A DNA stretch of 64,000 nt. Origin: Norana najaformis (taxonomy: Eukaryota; Annelida; Clitellata; Crassiclitellata; Hormogastridae). Positions within the stretch are counted from its first letter, which is position 1; each line of letters begins with the position of its first letter. The notes below the pieces were generated by a model. The model was not told the origin of the DNA and did not search any database. It saw only the letters and a program-made list of their open reading frames with translations. Both the position numbers and the translations under genes were made by a program. The stretch lies in the NCBI GenBank assembly GCA_964023275.1, contig OZ029920.1, positions 5,436,014-5,500,013 of the forward strand. Direction: 5' to 3'. Below are positions 1 to 11,250 of the stretch, one piece after another.

Positions 1-845
1 TTTCCCATCTTGACACCATTCTGCCACCCCCCGGCCTGACACTTCCCTGATTCTGACGTGCTACCTAAACTGACCTCGACAACCCGGTTAAACCGACTTG
101 AATTGATATAGCGCCGGTATATATTATCGCGTGGACTGGACAAGTTATATTGCCGTTAATTTGGTATTAAGAGTTGAGTCAGGAGTTTCATTGCAAAAGC
201 GTTCTTCATAAGACTTTTAAAACCATCTTTATACAATTATTCTTTAAATTTGTTGATTTTTACTGATCAAGGTCAGTCACAGAAAAACGCGAAAAACCTG
301 TCAACGACAGTCATCATACTGTTGCAATTCAATCAATCATAGTTTTATTTAACGACGCCTCCGTGACAAAGACGATGTGCGTTGCTCATCGAATGTACAG
401 TATATATACATACATAAATGCCTATACATTTTGAAACAGAGAAACACCAAATAACAATTTATTTTTGCAGCCAAATTATTTATAGACCACGAATTCTCTT
501 ATCTTTGGTAGTTACTTTTAGGGTTTATGCGTTTATTTTTATCGACGTGCTGAGTTTAAAATAATCGGGCAAACCAATTTTGCTGTACTTTAATTAAATT
601 AACTGTTTTAGCTGTGAGTAAGTTATTTAACGATTTGTTCAATCTATAAAAAAATACTAGTTTTTAACTTTAAATCGTTCGTTCAATGAAAATTGTTTCT
701 TATAATATTCGACAGATGGCAGCAGTTGATCATAAAGAAAGGTTGAGTGTTTTAGCTTTAGACTGGAATTTGCTAACAGAAAGCAGATTCGTGACCTCAC
801 AAAATAAGTTGAGTTTGCATATGTAGCCTACGTACATACCTACCT
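1..845. other. AT-rich non-coding stretch, nothing recognised
   Basis: I see no gene-like reading frame, RNA gene or clear repeat here. The sequence is AT-rich with short T and A runs. Confidence 0.5.
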
Positions 846-931
846 ACTATGTATGTATGTATGTATGTATGTATATATATATATATGTATGTATATATGT
901 ATGTATGCATGAATGAATGAATGAACGAATG

Positions 932-996
<65 letters not shown>

Positions 997-1165
997 TATT
1001 TATGTGTTTATGTATGTATGCATGTATGTATGTATGTACGTCTGTATGTATGTATGTATGTACATATGTATATATGTATATATATATGCATGTATGCATG
1101 TATTTTTTTAAATTTATTAATTTATTTATTTATTTAATCATGTATGGATGTATACATCAGTACAC
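846..1165. repeat. (TATG)n and (TA)n compound microsatellite
   Basis: TATG/GTAT tetranucleotide runs flank an uninterrupted TA dinucleotide tract at about 934-993. Short Tyr/Ile/Cys-rich reading frames across it on both strands are products of the repeat and are not genes. Confidence 0.95.
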
Positions 1166-1434
1166 TTAATATAGCGCCTCTGAGTACCTCACTTTGATCT
1201 AAACAAGCGTGTTTTACGGGCTAGAGCTGATGTGTGGGAGAGCGGCACCTGCATATCCCCGCGAGTAGCAAAGCGCCATGATAACTGGAGACCGTAGCAC
1301 AAAGCTTTCTGATGTATGCCGGCGTGTTGCCGATCAATAAGCCCGCCCCAGGAGGAGAATCTTCAACTGTATTATTTTCCTCAACGGGGAACCAGCGCAT
1401 TCTCCTCTCCTCTATATTTTATATTCCTCTGATC

Positions 1435-2400
1435 TAGCTCGGACCCTCCTCCCACTAACTGTTGCTGTCCTTCAGTATGCAGACGACACCCAGGCTTATG
1501 CCCATGGTCCGGCGGAGGCGGCCCCTGCCCTCGTCAAGAGGATTCTTGATGCCACCTCTGTCCTTGACCTATGGATGTCCTCCAATCGCCTCTGCTTGAA
1601 CTGTAACAAGACCCAGTTCATCTGGCTTGATGGCCGCATGCAGCTTTCAAAGATCGATCTCTCCTCCTTATGCCAAAGATTTCCAGATATCTCCTTCCCT
1701 ACTACGGTCCGGGATCTCGGGGTTGTACTGGATCAGGAGCTTTCCCTGTCTGCTCATGTTAACGCCGTCTCTCGCTCTTGTTTTTATCATCTCCGCACCA
1801 TTCGCCGTTCTCTTTCCTTTCACGCTATCTCCAATCTGGTCCATGCTCTCATTTGCACCAGGGTTGACTTTGGGAACGACACCTTTACCGAGCTATTGCT
1901 TGCCAACACTGCTAAGCTACAATCTGTGCTCAACTCTGCTGCTCGTCTCATAGGGGGCATTCAAAAGTATGGCCACATCTCATCTTATATTAGTGACACT
2001 CTTCACTGGCTTCCCGTCCAGCAGCGTGTCCACTTTAAGATCCTCTCCCTCATGCGTAATTGTGTTGTTGGCTCTGCTCCCCTTTACCTCATTGACTTCT
2101 GCACTTTGGTCTCCTCGTTGCCGGGCGGTAGCACCCCTCGCTCGGCCACTCAGGATCTCCTGTTTGTCCCTCGCATGCGTACCGCTGCAGCCCAGTCCAG
2201 AAGCTTTGGTCCCACTTGCTGGAATCGTCTCCCTCGAGAATTGCGACTTGAGCTCCTTTCTCTCCCCCTCTCAGTGTTCCGCAGGCGCCTGAAGACTGTA
2301 CTGTTCAACAGTGATTTTACTTTTTCGGGTCGGAAGTACCTCTGTTGAGTTTATCCTCTAAGAAGCGCTTTATAAATCTAAAATTACAATTACAATTACA
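1435..2400 (+). mobile_element. 5'-truncated CR1/Jockey-like LINE, C-terminal half of reverse transcriptase
   Basis: An open frame running into the stop at 2346-2348 encodes the C-terminal part of a non-LTR reverse transcriptase. The catalytic box reads QYADDTQ (YADD at about 1476-1487). It is followed by the family-typical WMSSNRL and KTQFIWL motifs, a DLGVVLD block, HWLPVQQR and a WNRLP ending. No in-frame stop interrupts about 910 bases, so the copy is fairly young. The N-terminal RT and any endonuclease are missing, as expected from 5' truncation during target-primed reverse transcription. The 3' UTR is short, contains AAGCGCTTTATAAAT and ends in (ATTACA)n, which fits CR1-clade elements. 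Clade assignment rests on recalled motif style and is an inference. Confidence 0.85.
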
Positions 2401-2484
2401 ATTCTGTTTCCCACGTAAACAGGTATAAGTGAGAACTTCGGCGATGGAATTACACCAGTCGAAGCGTGGCAGGTTGATCGAATG

Positions 2485-2725
2485 AATTAATTGTAATTGT
2501 AAATGTGCACGGATTTATATAGCGACCATATGGCCTCGTCCCTGCTCATTTTTCAATGAATTCATCGGGCGAGATCCTGCCCCACCGCTGCACGTTTCAA
2601 TGGGTGTCACGCCATTTAAGGTCTCCGTGTACGGACCGTGCTAGCCCGAATTTAAATCACTGAAATAGAGCCACCATGAGGCCCGAACCGGCATCCTCAA
2701 CATAGAGCGCCTTAGGACCAATAGG
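2485..2725 (-). repeat. Dispersed repeat family A (ATTACA-tailed)
   Basis: Read on the minus strand, this carries the block with GGTCCGTACACGG, CCATTTAAGG, CATTGAAACGTGC, GGATCTCGCCC and CTATATAAATCC, ending in (ATTACA)n at 2485-2500. Related copies lie at about 2960-3165, 15600-15740, 16590-16740, 22800-22930, 46010-46145 and 49900-49960. It is probably a SINE or a LINE 3' end. No coding capacity is seen. Confidence 0.7.
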
Positions 2726-2959
2726 ACCATTGCGGGGCTAAACGACATATTGAGCTAAATGACCCGTATCTGACGCAACTTGTATTAACAGGACCTGCAC
2801 AGACAGACAGACAGACAGTTCACGTGATCAGCCACGCCATAGATATAGTTCAGAAGCAAAACTGCGCTTGCGGACACGTGTTGTTCAAGACTTCCGGTAA
2901 CTTCGTTTCTCCGTCAATCGAACGCTCCTGGCCATCGGACACAACCACCTTACGGTCCG

Positions 2960-3222
2960 CACACAGTGACCTTCAATGACGTTCTGCCCATTCAAACGGG
3001 CAGCGGTGTTGACGGATCTCATCCAGTAAATTTATTTAAATTTTACAAAGTATGGCCATATCGTCGCTCTATTAAACCTTGTGGATTTGAATATCGGGCT
3101 AGCACGGTCCGTACCGGGGACCTTAAATGGCGTTGCACTCATTCAAAAGGGCAGCGTTGTATGTATATATGTGTGTATGTTTGTGTGTATGTATGTATGT
3201 ATGTATGTATGTTTGTATGAGA
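2960..3222 (+). repeat. Family A copy followed by (GTAT)n
   Basis: Copies of the family A block (CATTCAAACGGGCAGCGGTG, a GGATCTCATCC block and a CGGTCCGTACCGGGGACC block) occur here, followed by a GTAT microsatellite at about 3165-3222. Confidence 0.6.
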
Positions 3223-3224
3223 AG

Positions 3225-5180
3225 AATCTCACTCAATCATTTCAATGCACAAAGGGCATGGTCGAGACCACACGGTCGCTATAGAAAATCATTTACATTA
3301 ACGTCTAAGTGTTCTTCTGCCGAAACAGCCTACGTAAGAGACGCGCAGACAAGTGCGGAAGACGGGAATATCCATTAAGTGCAGGTTGCGTAGTAGTGAC
3401 TCGTGCTTCAATAGCAGCACTACTTGTAGATTGGCCGAGTACACCAATAACCCGTTTCAGCGCGGAACTATGGTCCTCTACCACGCTATAAAAACTTCGT
3501 ATACAAAATGAGTAGTCGTTGTGTTTTAGTGTATAGACCTACCTCTTGGTTCTGGTGAATAGAAACCGCATGTGGTCGGCTCTCTGTGCAGTGAAAACGT
3601 TTGTACAAAGGCCGAATTATTTGGCCAATATTGCTTTCATTTGTTATTAAGAATGCGAGCCATATTCTAAGATAATGTGTTTGCCTGCGGCTGTCATAAA
3701 GAGTTGCCCACAATGGCGTAAACAGCGAGTGATTTAATATCAGCAGAATGAGCTTCACGCACACGAAGATTGCGATCCTATAATCGCGTTAGTGTCTTAC
3801 ATCCGTAAGGTTTGGCCTGCGAGGATGGTCCAGAATTGGATGGTACAAACATGTTTAGGTGTGGGGCCTATAGCCTACACATATTTTGAAAATCTTGGAA
3901 AAGCTCATCAATGCATCACAGGTCCCGTATTCATAGACGAAAATTTATTAGCGCGTATTTTATCGTTCACAAAAGGCAGAGGACATGAAAACACTTGGTA
4001 ACAACATCCGAAAATGTCAGCAAATTTATTGTCCAGTTGTGTTGTCCAATATTACAGCGAGAACAGTTGAACGCTAGCACGTACTGTGGTTGAAATTAAT
4101 GTTTCTCGTCGAGAAAATCGGGAGTCGCGATCGCGTTATAATCGAATTCGCGTTATATATGATCGCGCTATAACGGGTGTATGGTGTACATGATGTGAAG
4201 AAGCGGCCTGAGCCTTGAGCCATGTTTTCTTTATTGTTTTGTTACTGCTGACAGGTATGAGATTCCTTTTTTCCTGTTTTAGCTTGTACTAACTTTAAAA
4301 AATTGTTGGAAATGTAGACTGTTGATTGAATCATATTCGCAACAGTTGCTCAATTGTATTAATTTGCTTAAGTGATTAGATTAGACTATGAATCTGATGA
4401 AATAAGAATTTGGATCGGGATTGATTCTGTCTAAAGAATTCTGACTCCTCACCTCGGTTTTACTTAGATTTTTGGATTGTGATTTTGACTTGAAACGACC
4501 ATCGACTGATCCTTTGGGATTATGATAACGGCGCTATAGAAGTGATTAGATTAGATTATATTAGATTAGATTAGATTAGACCTAAATGACCGAATACTTT
4601 TCATTAAAGGGTGTAATTTAACAGGGAACGTCTTCCACACTGGATCAGACTTCCACGTTGAATATAACATTTTATCCATGCTTTTCGCTTCCGTCCTTAT
4701 GTCTTCCAGAGCGTTTCTTCATTTTAGTATATTTTGCAAGCTATGGTATCTTACTGCGTCATACCCAATAAGTCGCATCATGTACGTTTTCCTACGTATG
4801 CAACTTTTCGCGTTAACAGTGAATATTAACTCATGCGCAATTTACCAAGACTTATGTAGAGCCTATCAGTGAACGGTGAAACGCGTTGTGGCTCACTCTG
4901 CGTGCAGCAAGCGATTGCACTGGTTGACTGAAGTACTGATTGAAATGAAGTGATTGACTGATATTGTCCAAACTGTTTCTCACGGCGATCAAAGGATCCG
5001 ATATGATCGCAGATTAATGAGAAAATTTTGGAAAGTTTTCCCAGGGTATGGTTCTCAGAGATAGAAATGTCATGCAAACGAGTCGTTAGTTTCAGGCCAT
5101 TTAAAACGCAGCTACAGTCAGAAATGTTGGGAAAGCGATGTCTTGCGTATTAGGCAAATATGTCTCGATCGGATTTTGCA
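3225..5180. other. Non-coding stretch with weak repeat remains
   Basis: There is no supportable gene. A palindromic GCGTTATAATCG/CGCGTTATA segment occurs near 4130-4160. The stretch at about 4480-4590 holds a repeat tail with CGACTGATCCTTTGGGATTATG, GGCGCTATAGAAGT and then (TTAGA)n, matched by 10930-11030. Confidence 0.5.
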
Positions 5181-5214
5181 TTTGAATGGGACATGAAAGC
5201 TGTTTGTCAAAACA

Positions 5215-5520
5215 TGAGGTGAAGTTCAGTCCAATCGCTTTGTGTTCTTTCACGTATGGATGGGCGGGGCTTTTAAATTGCCCTGTTGAGTTTCATTTGG
5301 TTATAATTCCCATTTCCTTCAGCTTAAACACGACCCACCCTAACGGCTCCTCTCCCCTTCTCTCTTAGTCTTCTGGCAACCGGACTTGGTTCTTGACATG
5401 GCAGTTCTGGGCAACCCCACTGACGTGTCGCAGCGCTCGTGAATAAGCTGGTGCCCTGGGCTTAGCTTTAAAGTAACGCTTCAGAAATTTTGAGTTTATA
5501 ATTACAAATACGATTATTGC
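5215..5520 (+). repeat. Dispersed repeat family C
   Basis: The block contains CAACCGGACTTGGTTCTTG, ACCCCACTGACGTGTCGCAG, GAATAAGCTGGTGCCC and a CGCTTCAGAAATTTTGAG end, then an ATTACAAATACGATT tail. Copies occur at 50640-50865 (same strand) and at about 15060-15200 and 14250-14420 (opposite orientation). Confidence 0.7.
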
Positions 5521-5779
5521 ATTGTATTGCATAGCATTGTATTTTATTGTATTGTATTAAAGAACAAATTTTAAAAACACGCTCTCTGAGTTTTCAAAAA
5601 ACATCGCATTTGATTTAACAATGCTCTTTTAAAATCTCATGAATATTCATAAGGCTATTAACTGTTTTGTAATTTTTTCATTGCTCAAAATGTACATATG
5701 TAGCTGAATGCATGAATGAATGTATGCATACGGCTATTTATGTGGCGCCTGTTGGGAACCTCGCAAGGGCGCTAATTGT

Positions 5780-5855
5780 AATTGTAAAATGAGATTTATA
5801 AAGCGCCTATTAGAGGATAAGCTCAACAGAGGTGCTTCCGACCTGAAAAAGCACT
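5780..5855 (-). repeat. 3' tail of the CR1-like LINE
   Basis: On the minus strand this reads AGGTCGGAAGCACCTCTG, then the stop-proximal segment, a GCGCTTTATAAATC-like motif and (ATTACA)n. It matches the 3' end of the LINE at 2320-2400. Confidence 0.8.
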
Positions 5856-5919
5856 AAACATGTATGTCTTAGCTTATCTGACAGATCTAAAAAGGTGCGA
5901 CTTAAGATGGACTGAAGAT

Positions 5920-6125
5920 GTTTCTTTTGCTGTCTGTGGCGGAACAGTTTATGTGTTTAGCGGAACACTGTTCCAGAAGAACGTTCCAATGCACGTAAAA
6001 GCACGATATGCCTGTAAAAATATTCTTTTGCTGTCTGTGGCGGAGCAGTTTGTGTGTTTAGCGGAACACTGTTCCAGAAGGACGTTCCAATGCACGTAAA
6101 AGCACGATATGCCTGTAAAATATTC
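5920..6125. repeat. Two-copy direct repeat of about 100 bp
   Basis: Two adjacent copies begin at TTCTTTTGCTGTCTGTGGCG (about 5922 and 6022) and end at GCACGATATGCCTGTAAAA. They differ at only a few sites. Each contains the inverted motif GGAACACTGTTCC. Confidence 0.9.
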
Positions 6126-6234
6126 ATACCGTGCAACCTTTACCTATCAAAGGCGCTGGAACATGTCTATCTGAATTTCTAAAAGAGCTTAATTCTCAGG
6201 ATCAATAAAAGTGTATTTTAATATAGTTTTGAGA

Positions 6235-6470
6235 AAAAGATAACGTGTTTGGTCAATGATCATACGGTTGGAGGTTCGACTCCCTGTAAAGACCCTGAGC
6301 GAGTTGTTTGCGCACACCGCGCCTCTGTCACCAATCAGTATAATTTGGTAGCGGAGTAAGCTGGGAAGTAAACGGCAAGTCCTGCGATGCACTGGCCCCT
6401 TGTCCAGGACCTTGGGATTCGTCCAATGCCGGGTCAAAGGGCAAGAAAAGGAAATGAGCTCCTCTCCTAC
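6235..6470 (+). repeat. tRNA-derived SINE-like repeat (family E)
   Basis: A perfect pol III B-box, GGTTCGACTCC, lies at about 6272-6282. It is followed by a body containing TAAGCTGGGAAGTAAAC and TGTCCAGGACCTTGGGATTC. The body recurs at 41070-41210 without an evident B-box. The A-box is not clear, so this is a decayed or atypical head. Confidence 0.6.
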
Positions 6471-6569
6471 GTCTCACTTATGGGATATGGGATACTTTAA
6501 GAAAAAGAAGAAGTACAGTCCCTTAAACCTTAAGAGGCAACATTTGGGATTAGTTATTAGCGGCTACAT

Positions 6570-6670
6570 TTTTCTTAGCCTCGGCATATTAGGGCGGATG
6601 CCCAACCCTCTACCTCGCCGCTTGACCTTCCCACTGACAGTGTACGGTAAGTGTACTCATTATAGCTGAG
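6570..6670 (+). repeat. Dispersed repeat family B
   Basis: It contains CCTCGGCATATTAGGGCG, CTCGCCGCTTGACCTTCCC and ACTGACAGTGTACGG. Copies occur at 10014-10096, 14098-14185, about 42000-42090 (opposite strand) and 45000-45085 (opposite strand). A truncated piece lies at 11214-11250. Confidence 0.7.
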
Positions 6671-6734
6671 TTGACTAGAGGGCGCAAGTGGAGCCGAAAT
6701 CTCGCAACAAATTTCTGCCCTGGCGAAGATTTGA

Positions 6735-6900
6735 GTCATAATCGTAATCGTAAACTCGATATTTCTGCAGCGCCCAATGAAAGCTAAGTCGCGGGAACCA
6801 GCTTATTCACAGACGCTCAGTCAAAACAAAATCGATAGACAGGAAGGTTTCGGTTCCAGGTCAAGATTCAAGAGCCAGGCAGGCGTAAAATCAGACGGCT
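6735..6900 (-). repeat. Dispersed repeat family D (ATTACG-tailed)
   Basis: The 3' tail (minus strand) is (ATTACG)n next to a GCTGCAGAAATATCGAG motif. The body has GAATAAGCTGGTTCCCGCG and a CTATCGATTTTGTTTTGAC block. Further copies occur at 16110-16225, 22495-22640, 22960-23105, 26768-26930, 47390-47485, 49855-49890 and 51640-51795. Confidence 0.75.
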
Positions 6901-7054
6901 ACGGTGTATGTGGTTGGAAATGAAGCGGAAAGAGAGATAAAGAGAAGAGGTAGAATCAGGACAGGATTTGTGGAAGAGATTTGACAGCCTGGCACTATAT
7001 AGGCTGTCGCAACCTAGCAGTCTATCTTGATGATCTGCTAAATTTTCAGGGAAC

Positions 7055-10000
7055 ATGAAGACCAAACGCCAAGGTGCAAGGCGCGTTTTGTTGGCGATTT
7101 TTGTCGTCTCCCTCTATACTTCCATGAATCTTCTGTTCCAGTTCAACAACTCCGACAAATTCGTCTACAATTTAATAGACGAAGGAGAGACTTTGAAACG
7201 TCAAGATCAAAAACAAGAACTCGGACGCCTAACTTCCGCTGAACGACTTCCGGTTTTGAACAAACGTAAGACACAAACGAAAAAAGAAGATGCAACATCC
7301 GGAGATCTGTCACAGATCATAAACGCCACCTGTCCACGAGATTTTCTCGGATTGACCGACTACGGACGCGAGATTTGCTCGAATTCGTCGCACGGGGTTT
7401 GTCAGCTGATCACGTGTCGCTCTCTCCTAACCGGAAGCGGAAACGACCTGTTCTACGGACATGCGCGCTTGCTGATGAAGCAACATCCTCGTCGACAACT
7501 TTCGGACGACAGTTTCCTCAGCGTCACTTCCGCCTGCCCTGATTTCAAGCGAAAGCGAGGCTACCGCCTAAAACCAGTCAACCATGACGAGGCGAATTTT
7601 CCAATCGCCTTCAACATTCTAGCGCACGAGAACGCCGAACAGGTGGAACGATTGTTACGGTCCATTTACCGTCCACAAAACGTTTACTGTATCCACGTGG
7701 ATGCAAAGTCATCGCAAGTCTTCCGTGACGCGATACGCGCCATTGCGTCGTGTTTCGAGAACGTGCAATTGGCTTCAAGATCGGAAAGGATCATCTATGC
7801 AGGATACAGCCGTCTTCAGGCGGACATCAACTGCATGCGTGACAACTTCGACAGCAAGGTTCGCTGGAGGTACCTCATCAACACAGCCGCTCAAGCGTAT
7901 CCGCTAAGGACGGTCGAGGAAATGGTGCGGATACTGAAGATTTACAACGGGGCGAATGACATCGAGGGTATTCATGGAAAGGGGGTGATCAAAGTGCGGT
8001 TCATGAGGGAGTGGCGAGAGGACACGAAGTTCAACGAAGTCGCCAGAACTGGAAAGGCCTACCCTCGACCTCCCCATGACCTTGACATTGTTCGCGGCAG
8101 CGCCTATGGTGTTTTCAGCCGAGGGTTTGTGGACTTCATCCTGAGGGACAACAGAGCAACTGACCTCTTGAACTGGTCCAGAAAGACCTTTAGTCCCGAC
8201 GAACACTACTGGGCAACGCTTCATCACACCTATTCCAATCCTCACCTGCGCACACCTGGAGGATATTCAGGTAAGAAATAGTGTGATCATATCTTAAAAG
8301 CTAATATTCCAATCTTCACCTGCACTCACCTTGAAAATTTTAGGTGAGTGACAGATTAAATGAACGAATATTAAGCGATTAACATGCCAAGCATAAAAAA
8401 CCTGAATCAACCACACAGCTTGAGGTTATCTTAAGACATAATATTCCAGTCCCCACCTGTACACACCTGGAGGATTTTCAGGTAAGAAACAGTGTGAGCT
8501 TTTCAAAAGACCTGATATTCTAATCCTCACCTGGAGGATTTTTAGGTAAGAAGCAGTGTGAGCTTTTCAAAAGACCTGATATTCTAATCCTCGCCTGGAG
8601 GATTTTTAGGTAAGAAACAGTGTGAGCTTTTCAAAAGACCTGATATTCTAATCCTCGCCTGGAGGATTTTTAGGTAAGAAACAGTGTGAGCTTTTCAAAA
8701 GACCTGATATTCTAATCCTCACCTGGAGGATTTGCAGGTGAACAACACACGACTCATCTCTTGAGATCTGCTTTTTAACTCTCGTATATTTTGCCACGTT
8801 CCAGAACCTCTAGAAGATTCTTAAAAAAGGCTCAGTACATCCATAACGGATACATTACAGTCAACCGCAATCCAGCAAAATGGATCGCGTTCCACTGTGT
8901 TCCAGTACCATATATTACTTTTACATTTTATGCTCCACTGCGTTCCACCGTGTTCCAGTACCGTACGTTACTTTTACATTTTATGCTCCACTGCGTTCCA
9001 CCGTGTTCCAGTACCGTACGTTACTTTTACATTTTATGCTCCACTGCGTTCCACCGTGTTCCAGTACCGTACGTTACTTTTACATTTTATGCTCCACTGC
9101 GTTCCACCGTGTTCCAGTACCGTACGTTACTTTTACATTTTATGCTCCACTGCGTTCCACCGTGTTCCAGTACCGTACGTTACTTTTACATTTTATGCTC
9201 CACTGCGTTCCACCGTGTTCCAGTACCGTACGTTACTTTTACATTTTATGCTCCACTGCGTTCCACCGTGTTCCAGTACCGTACGTTACTTTTACATTTT
9301 ATGCTCCACTGCGTTCCACCGTGTTCCAGTACCGTACGTTACATTTACTTTTTATGCTCCACTGCGTTACGTTTAGTTACGTACATGGCTTTGTATGTAT
9401 GCCTATATGCTATTTGAAGTGGTATTAAATTGTACGAAAACCGGAAAGTGTGTCGGTCAACAAAATGTATAATGATGTTTAATCATGGGAACTAGACTAT
9501 GTTTTAGTTTATGGGTTTAGCGTGTCTGTCATATTATTCAGATGTACACTGCTATTCGACTGGATGTCACAAAAAGAACTTAACGTCTGTAGTGGAGAGA
9601 CAGTTTGAGTTTCATTTTGGTTCTGTAATTAATTTATCTTTTGTGTTTTTGTGATTTCTTCTTACTGTGTTGTCTGTCTGACTTGTGCGATATATATATA
9701 TGTATATATATATATAAGGTCTTAATGTCTATACATATTTGTGGTCTTAATGTATATGTATATGTATGTATGTATGTATATATGTTTGTATGTATGTATG
9801 TATGTATGTATGTATGTATGTATGTATGTATAGCACAAGGCACAAATTCTATTTTTTACATCCAGTCGATTAGTAGTGTACATATGACAGATGCACTATA
9901 TACATATGTACATATATATATGCATATACATGTATATATAGGAGATATAAGAGCAGTCGCTTAAGCTAGAGGCATCAATGCGTATAGGAAGCGTTAGCGA

Positions 10001-10579
10001 TTTCATTCTCTTAGCCTTGGGACACGAAAGCGGGTGGCCAGCTCTCTCCCTCGCCGCATGGTCTTCCCACTGACAGTGTACGGTCAATGCATGCCCCCAT
10101 ATGTGTGTGTATGTTTGTGTGTGTGTTTGTGTGTGTATGTTTGTGTGTGTATGTTTGTGTGTGTTTTGTGTGTGTATGTTTGTGTGTGTATGTTTGTGTG
10201 TATGTTTGTGTGCGTGCGTGCATGCCTGCGTGTGTGCGTGTGCGTGCGTGTGTGTGTGGGCGTGTTTGTAAAGTCACCAGGCGTTACAGTGCTTAAACAA
10301 TATACAGGTTACCCGAACAACAAGACGTGGTTGGGGGTGTACGCTGACTGGGACCACCGCAGCTGCCGGGGGAAAATGGTCCACAACGTCTGCGTCTTCG
10401 GGGTGGGAGATCTTCCGGTGCTCGTCCAGCGAAGGGAGTTCTTCGCCAACAAGTTCCACGAAGACTTCGAACCCCTCGGCCTCGACTGCCTCGAAGCCTG
10501 GATTCGCCACAAGGAAGATTGTCCAGTTCCGTTTGACGACGACTTCTACAGAAATCTCGCTTTCGTTAGGAAAAATTAA
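7055..10579 (+). CDS. Core-2-type beta-1,6-N-acetylglucosaminyltransferase (GCNT family, GT14)
   Basis: Two coding exons, 7055-8270 and 10281-10579, join in phase 1 across a GTAAGA donor and a CACCAG acceptor to give 504 aa. The protein is a type II Golgi membrane enzyme: a short basic N-terminus, then one membrane segment at about residues 11-28 ([11 protein letters not shown]). NAT and NSS glycosylation sequons lie in the stem. The GT14 domain follows with [16 protein letters not shown], an IASCFENV block, [37 protein letters not shown] and [11 protein letters not shown]. The last holds the glutamate that is the catalytic base in mouse C2GnT. Exon 2 gives VCVFGVGDL and FFANKF, typical of the family C-terminus. 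The family adds GlcNAc in beta-1,6 linkage to O-glycan core 1 or 3, or to I-antigen; which acceptor applies here cannot be read. An acceptor-like TTTTCAG lies 5 bases before the ATG, so a 5' UTR exon probably lies upstream. Poly(A) signals AATAAA occur at 10877 and 11162. Confidence 0.95.
8225..8745 (+). repeat. 64-bp tandem repeat made of the GCNT exon 1/donor segment
   Basis: The 3' end of exon 1 (CACCTGGAGGATATTCAG followed by GTAAGAAATAG) is repeated in the intron as a 64-bp unit. Donor-like GT dinucleotides fall at 8482, 8546, 8610, 8674 and 8738, exactly 64 bases apart. Each is preceded by CACCTGGAGGATTT and an AG. A more divergent copy lies near 8343. The first four intronic units retain GGTAAGAA; the last has GGTGAACA. 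Confidence 0.92.
8890..9369 (+). repeat. 53-bp minisatellite, about 9 copies, in the GCNT intron
   Basis: The unit runs from CCGTACGTTACTTTTACATT to TTCCACCGTGTTCCAGTA. Internal copies are practically identical and the edge copies diverge. Because 53 is not a multiple of 3 and the unit has no stop in any plus frame, three long overlapping reading frames appear; none is a gene. Confidence 0.95.
9690..9835. repeat. (GTAT)n microsatellite
   Basis: TATATA runs give way to GTAT repeats at about 9765-9832, inside the GCNT intron. Confidence 0.9.
10014..10268. repeat. Family B copy plus GT-rich tract before the last GCNT exon
   Basis: A family B copy (10014-10096) runs into an imperfect (GT)n/(GTGTAT)n tract that ends only about 12 bases before the acceptor of the second GCNT exon. 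It therefore stands where a polypyrimidine tract would normally lie; the acceptor GTCACCAG itself is pyrimidine-poor. Confidence 0.8.
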
Positions 10580-10929
10580 ACGCTAACTAACCGTAACTAA
10601 CTTATCCCGCGCTAGTTCTGCAAAAATTGTCCCTTCTGTGGAAGATCCTATGTTGATCCTTGTTAACTACAATCCTTTGTTCTCGTATTATTAGCGAGTT
10701 GGCAACAGCGTTGCATGTCGCCTTTCCTAATTGTATTAAATGGACCACGAGTTTACTGTTGTAAATTTAAATGTGACTGAGGTGTAATGTAATGAAATAG
10801 GGTATTTTATAGCGCATTTCAATGTTTCTCTGTACATATCGGTCTTCTATACTGTAAAGGTGTATAACACGAAGTCAATAAAAGTCCCGGTGTTCGTGTA
10901 TTAGACCCGGCTTCCCTAAAGCTTTATGA

Positions 10930-11250
10930 TTTTTAACTGCGATTTTAACTTTACGGGATCACCGACTGATGCCTTGGGAATTATGTTAACGGCGCTATAG
11001 AAGTCTTTAGATTAGATTAGATTAGATGATGAAATAGATTACATATTCACAATGTTTGCTTGATTTATGATTATTTAACTCTGTAAATGATTATGATTAT
11101 TTATGAATTACTAGTGTAAGTTAAAATTCTCTGATAAATTTTTGTGAACCGTTGTAAAACGAATAAAGCACAAAGGATTTTTATAAGGCATAGTGTTAGA
11201 ATCGTTTTAAAGAGAGTGTACGGTCAATGCATGCCCCCATATGTGTGTGT
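10930..11250. repeat. ATTAGATT-tailed repeat and truncated family B copy
   Basis: At 10940-11030 lies ACCGACTGATGCCTTGGGAA, GGCGCTATAGAAGTC and (TTAGA)n, as at 4500-4590. At 11217-11257 the string GTGTACGGTCAATGCATGCC and the following CCCATATGTGTGTGTATG are repeated exactly from 10076-10115. Confidence 0.7.

Noticed and set aside
8791..9428. Three overlapping Phe/Tyr/Cys-rich open frames
   Set aside because: They are products of the 53-bp minisatellite in the GCNT intron; each frame reads the same unit.
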